DNA of 64,000 nt from Mycetocola tolaasinivorans (GTDB lineage: Bacteria; Actinomycetota; Actinomycetes; Actinomycetales; Microbacteriaceae). Both the position numbers and the translations under genes were made by a program. Of this stretch, positions 62,171 to 64,000 are shown one piece after another. Each line of letters opens with the position of its first letter. The first letter of the stretch is position 1. Under the pieces are notes generated by a model, which made no database searches, was not told the origin of the DNA, and saw nothing but the letters and a program-made list of their open reading frames with translations. The stretch lies in NCBI RefSeq assembly GCF_003667565.1, contig NZ_RCUX01000003.1, positions 310,001-374,000 on the forward strand, given 5' to 3'.

Positions 62171-64000
62171 GCGGAGGCCGGAGCCGAGGCCGCGAGGCGC
62201 TCGGCGCGATCGATCGCGTAGTCCTGCAGCGAACGCACCTCGAAGCCGTTGCGGATGGCCTCGATCGAGGACACCGCGGCGGACAGCTCGGCGATGGTGG
62301 TGAACAGCGGCTTGTCCGCGGCCACCGTGGCGGCGCGGATCTCGTAGCCGTCGGCGCGGGCGCTGGAACCGGAGGGGGTGTTGATCACAACGTCGATCTT
62401 GCGGGCGTTGATCAGGTCCACGATGGTGGGGTCGCCGTCTACCGAGCCCTCGCTGTGCTTGCGCACGGTGCGGGCCTGGATGCCGTTGCGGACCAGGATC
62501 TCGGCGGTTCCCTCGGTGGCGAGCAGCTCGTAGCCGAGCTCCTGCAGGCGCAGGGCGGGCAGCACGATCGCACGCTTGTCCTCATCGGTCACCGAGACGA
62601 ACACGGTGCCGCTCAGCGGAATGGCGCTGGAGGCAGCGGCCTGGCTCTTGGCGAAGGCACGCGGGAAGTCGCGGTCGATACCCATGACCTCACCGGTCGA
62701 GCGCATCTCCGGGCCGAGCAGGGAGTCCACGACCTTGCCCTCCTTGGTGCGGAAGCGCTTGAAGGGCAGCACGGCCTCCTTCACGGCGACCGGGGAGTCC
62801 AGCGGAACGCGCGAGCCGTCGACCTCGGGCAGCATGCCCTCCTCGACCAGCTCATCGATGGTCTTGCCCACCATGAGCAGCGAGGCGGCCTTTGCCAGCG
62901 GGATACCGAGCGCCTTGGAGACGAAAGGTACGGTGCGCGAGGCGCGGGGGTTTGCCTCGAGGACATAGAGGATACCGGCGCTGATGGCGAACTGAACGTT
63001 CAGCAGGCCGCGGACGCCCACGCCCTTGGCGATGGCTTCGGTGGCCTCGCGGACGCGGTCGATCTGGGCGCGGCCCAGGGTCACCGGGGGCAGGGTGCAG
63101 CACGAGTCACCAGAGTGGATACCGGCCTCCTCGAGGTGCTCCATGACGCCACCGATGTAGAGGCGATTGCCGTCGTAGAGAGCGTCCACATCGATCTCGA
63201 TCGCGTCGTCGAGGAAGCGGTCCACCAGCAGGGGGTGGTCGGGGCCGATGAGGGCCTGGCCCTCCTGGCGCACGAAGTAGTCGCGCACGGCGTCGGTCGA
63301 GTAGACGATTTCCATGCCACGGCCACCGAGCACGAAGCTCGGGCGCACGAGCACCGGGTAGCCGATGTTCTCGGCGACCTCGATGGCCTCCTCCACGTTG
63401 TGGGCGATGCCGTTACGGGGAGCCAGCAGGCCACCCTCGTCGAGGATGCGGGCGAACTCGCCACGCTGCTCGGCGAGGTCGATGTTCTCCGGGGTGGTGC
63501 CGAGGATCGGTACACCGGCGTCCTTGAGACCCTGGGCGAGGCCCAGCGCGGTCTGGCCGCCGAGCTGCACGACGACACCCACGAGCTCGCCGGACTGGCT
63601 CTCGGCGTGGATGACCTCGAGGACATCCTCAAGGGTCAGCGGCTCGAAGTACAGGCGGTCCGAGGTGTCGTAGTCGGTGGACACGGTCTCGGGGTTGCAG
63701 TTGATCATGATGGTTTCAAAACCAGCATCGTGCAGCGCGAAGGAGGAGTGTACGCAGGAGTAGTCAAACTCCACACCCTGGCCGATGCGGTTCGGGCCGG
63801 ATCCGAGGATCACAACCTTCTTGCGGTCGGACGGTGCCACCTCGGTCTCGAAGTCGTAGCTCGAGTAGTGGTACGGGGTGAGGGCGGGGAATTCGCCGGC
63901 GCAGGTGTCGACGGTCTTGAAGACCGGGCGCAGACCGAAACCGTGGCGGATTCCGCGAACCTCGGCCTCGGTGAGGCCGCGCAGCTCGGCGATCTGGGCG
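62167..64000 (-). CDS. carB: Carbamoyl phosphate synthase large subunit, C-terminal part (runs off the window)
   Basis: About 610 residues are visible. The frame is open to the window edge at 64000, so the Met at 63840 is internal. It begins in the oligomerisation region ('[20 protein letters not shown]'). The second ATP-grasp synthetase half follows ('[20 protein letters not shown]', '[20 protein letters not shown]', '[18 protein letters not shown]', '[18 protein letters not shown]'). The C-terminal allosteric MGS-like domain comes last ('[20 protein letters not shown]', '[20 protein letters not shown]'). Makes carbamoyl phosphate for pyrimidine and arginine synthesis. Coupled to pyrF. Confidence 0.98.
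   Translation of the reverse strand, partial: AQIAELRGLTEAEVRGIRHGFGLRPVFKTVDTCAGEFPALTPYHYSSYDFETEVAPSDRKKVVILGSGPNRIGQGVEFDYSCVHSSFALHDAGFETIMINCNPETVSTDYDTSDRLYFEPLTLEDVLEVIHAESQSGELVGVVVQLGGQTALGLAQGLKDAGVPILGTTPENIDLAEQRGEFARILDEGGLLAPRNGIAHNVEEAIEVAENIGYPVLVRPSFVLGGRGMEIVYSTDAVRDYFVRQEGQALIGPDHPLLVDRFLDDAIEIDVDALYDGNRLYIGGVMEHLEEAGIHSGDSCCTLPPVTLGRAQIDRVREATEAIAKGVGVRGLLNVQFAISAGILYVLEANPRASRTVPFVSKALGIPLAKAASLLMVGKTIDELVEEGMLPEVDGSRVPLDSPVAVKEAVLPFKRFRTKEGKVVDSLLGPEMRSTGEVMGIDRDFPRAFAKSQAAASSAIPLSGTVFVSVTDEDKRAIVLPALRLQELGYELLATEGTAEILVRNGIQARTVRKHSEGSVDGDPTIVDLINARKIDVVINTPSGSSARADGYEIRAATVAADKPLFTTIAELSAAVSSIEAIRNGFEVRSLQDYAIDRAERLAASAPASA

Noticed and set aside
1-64000. CRISPR array, tRNA/rRNA genes, IS elements, prophage
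   Set aside because: I looked for regularly spaced repeats, clover-leaf patterns, transposase motifs with terminal repeats and phage gene clusters and saw none; by-eye scanning may miss a single tRNA.

Overview
This is a GC-rich stretch of chromosome from an actinobacterium, most likely a member of the Microbacteriaceae. The evidence is the strong G/C bias at third positions, the frequent GTG starts with AGGAG-type ribosome binding sites, a his-trp supraoperon carrying the actinobacterial trp-associated membrane protein, a PriA without an obvious P-loop, an actinobacterial IHF domain fused to guanylate kinase, and surface proteins ending in LAHTG/LVHTG-type sorting signals. The genus cannot be fixed from the sequence alone. 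Almost all genes lie on the minus strand. Only the Dcu-type transporter and the PadR-ABC operon (13.5-19.2 kb) are on the plus strand. I saw no tRNA, rRNA, CRISPR array, prophage or intact insertion sequence.

Layout. 0-1.2 kb: the first codons of a TetR regulator and a serine beta-lactamase-fold hydrolase. 1.4-13.2 kb: an accessory surface locus. It holds two very large LuxR-type regulators, a 1087-residue vWA-domain surface protein, two small exported proteins with alternate (SipW-type) signal peptides, a SipW-like signal peptidase and a sortase-type anchored protein. The promoter region of the vWA gene carries seven copies of a TACG/CGTA motif, several spaced by 31-32 bp. 13.5-19.2 kb: a C4-dicarboxylate transporter, then a PadR regulator, an ABC ATPase and an FtsX-type permease behind an inverted-repeat operator. 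19.3-28.3 kb: an N-formylglutamate amidohydrolase-like protein, pyruvate kinase, and glutamate synthase gltB-gltD. 28.4-37.1 kb: hisE-hisG-hisF-hisI-trpE-two membrane proteins-trpC-trpB-trpA-lgt, essentially one transcription unit. 37.3-39.2 kb: rpe and add. 39.2-42.0 kb: a degraded remnant of a type VII secretion locus, in which a truncated Ser/Thr kinase runs out of frame into an N-terminally deleted and internally deleted EccC. 42.2-49.5 kb: a nucleoside uptake and salvage operon (BMP lipoprotein, ABC ATPase, two permeases, cdd, deoA). 49.9-52.7 kb: an HtaA-like haem-binding surface protein with a DtxR/IdeR-type iron box at its promoter. 52.9-64 kb: a housekeeping block carB-pyrF-gmk(IHF fusion)-rpoZ-coaBC-metK-priA-fmt-rsmB.

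How it fits together. The right-hand block links pyrimidine and purine nucleotide synthesis, CoA and SAM synthesis and translation initiation. The middle makes histidine and tryptophan from shared precursors (PRPP, glutamine) with glutamate synthase nearby. The accessory parts (surface locus, PadR-ABC, haem protein, T7SS relic) are the variable portion. The most interesting unexplained unit is the SipW-like surface locus with its putative phased operator array. The clearest sign of genome decay is the kinase/EccC relic.
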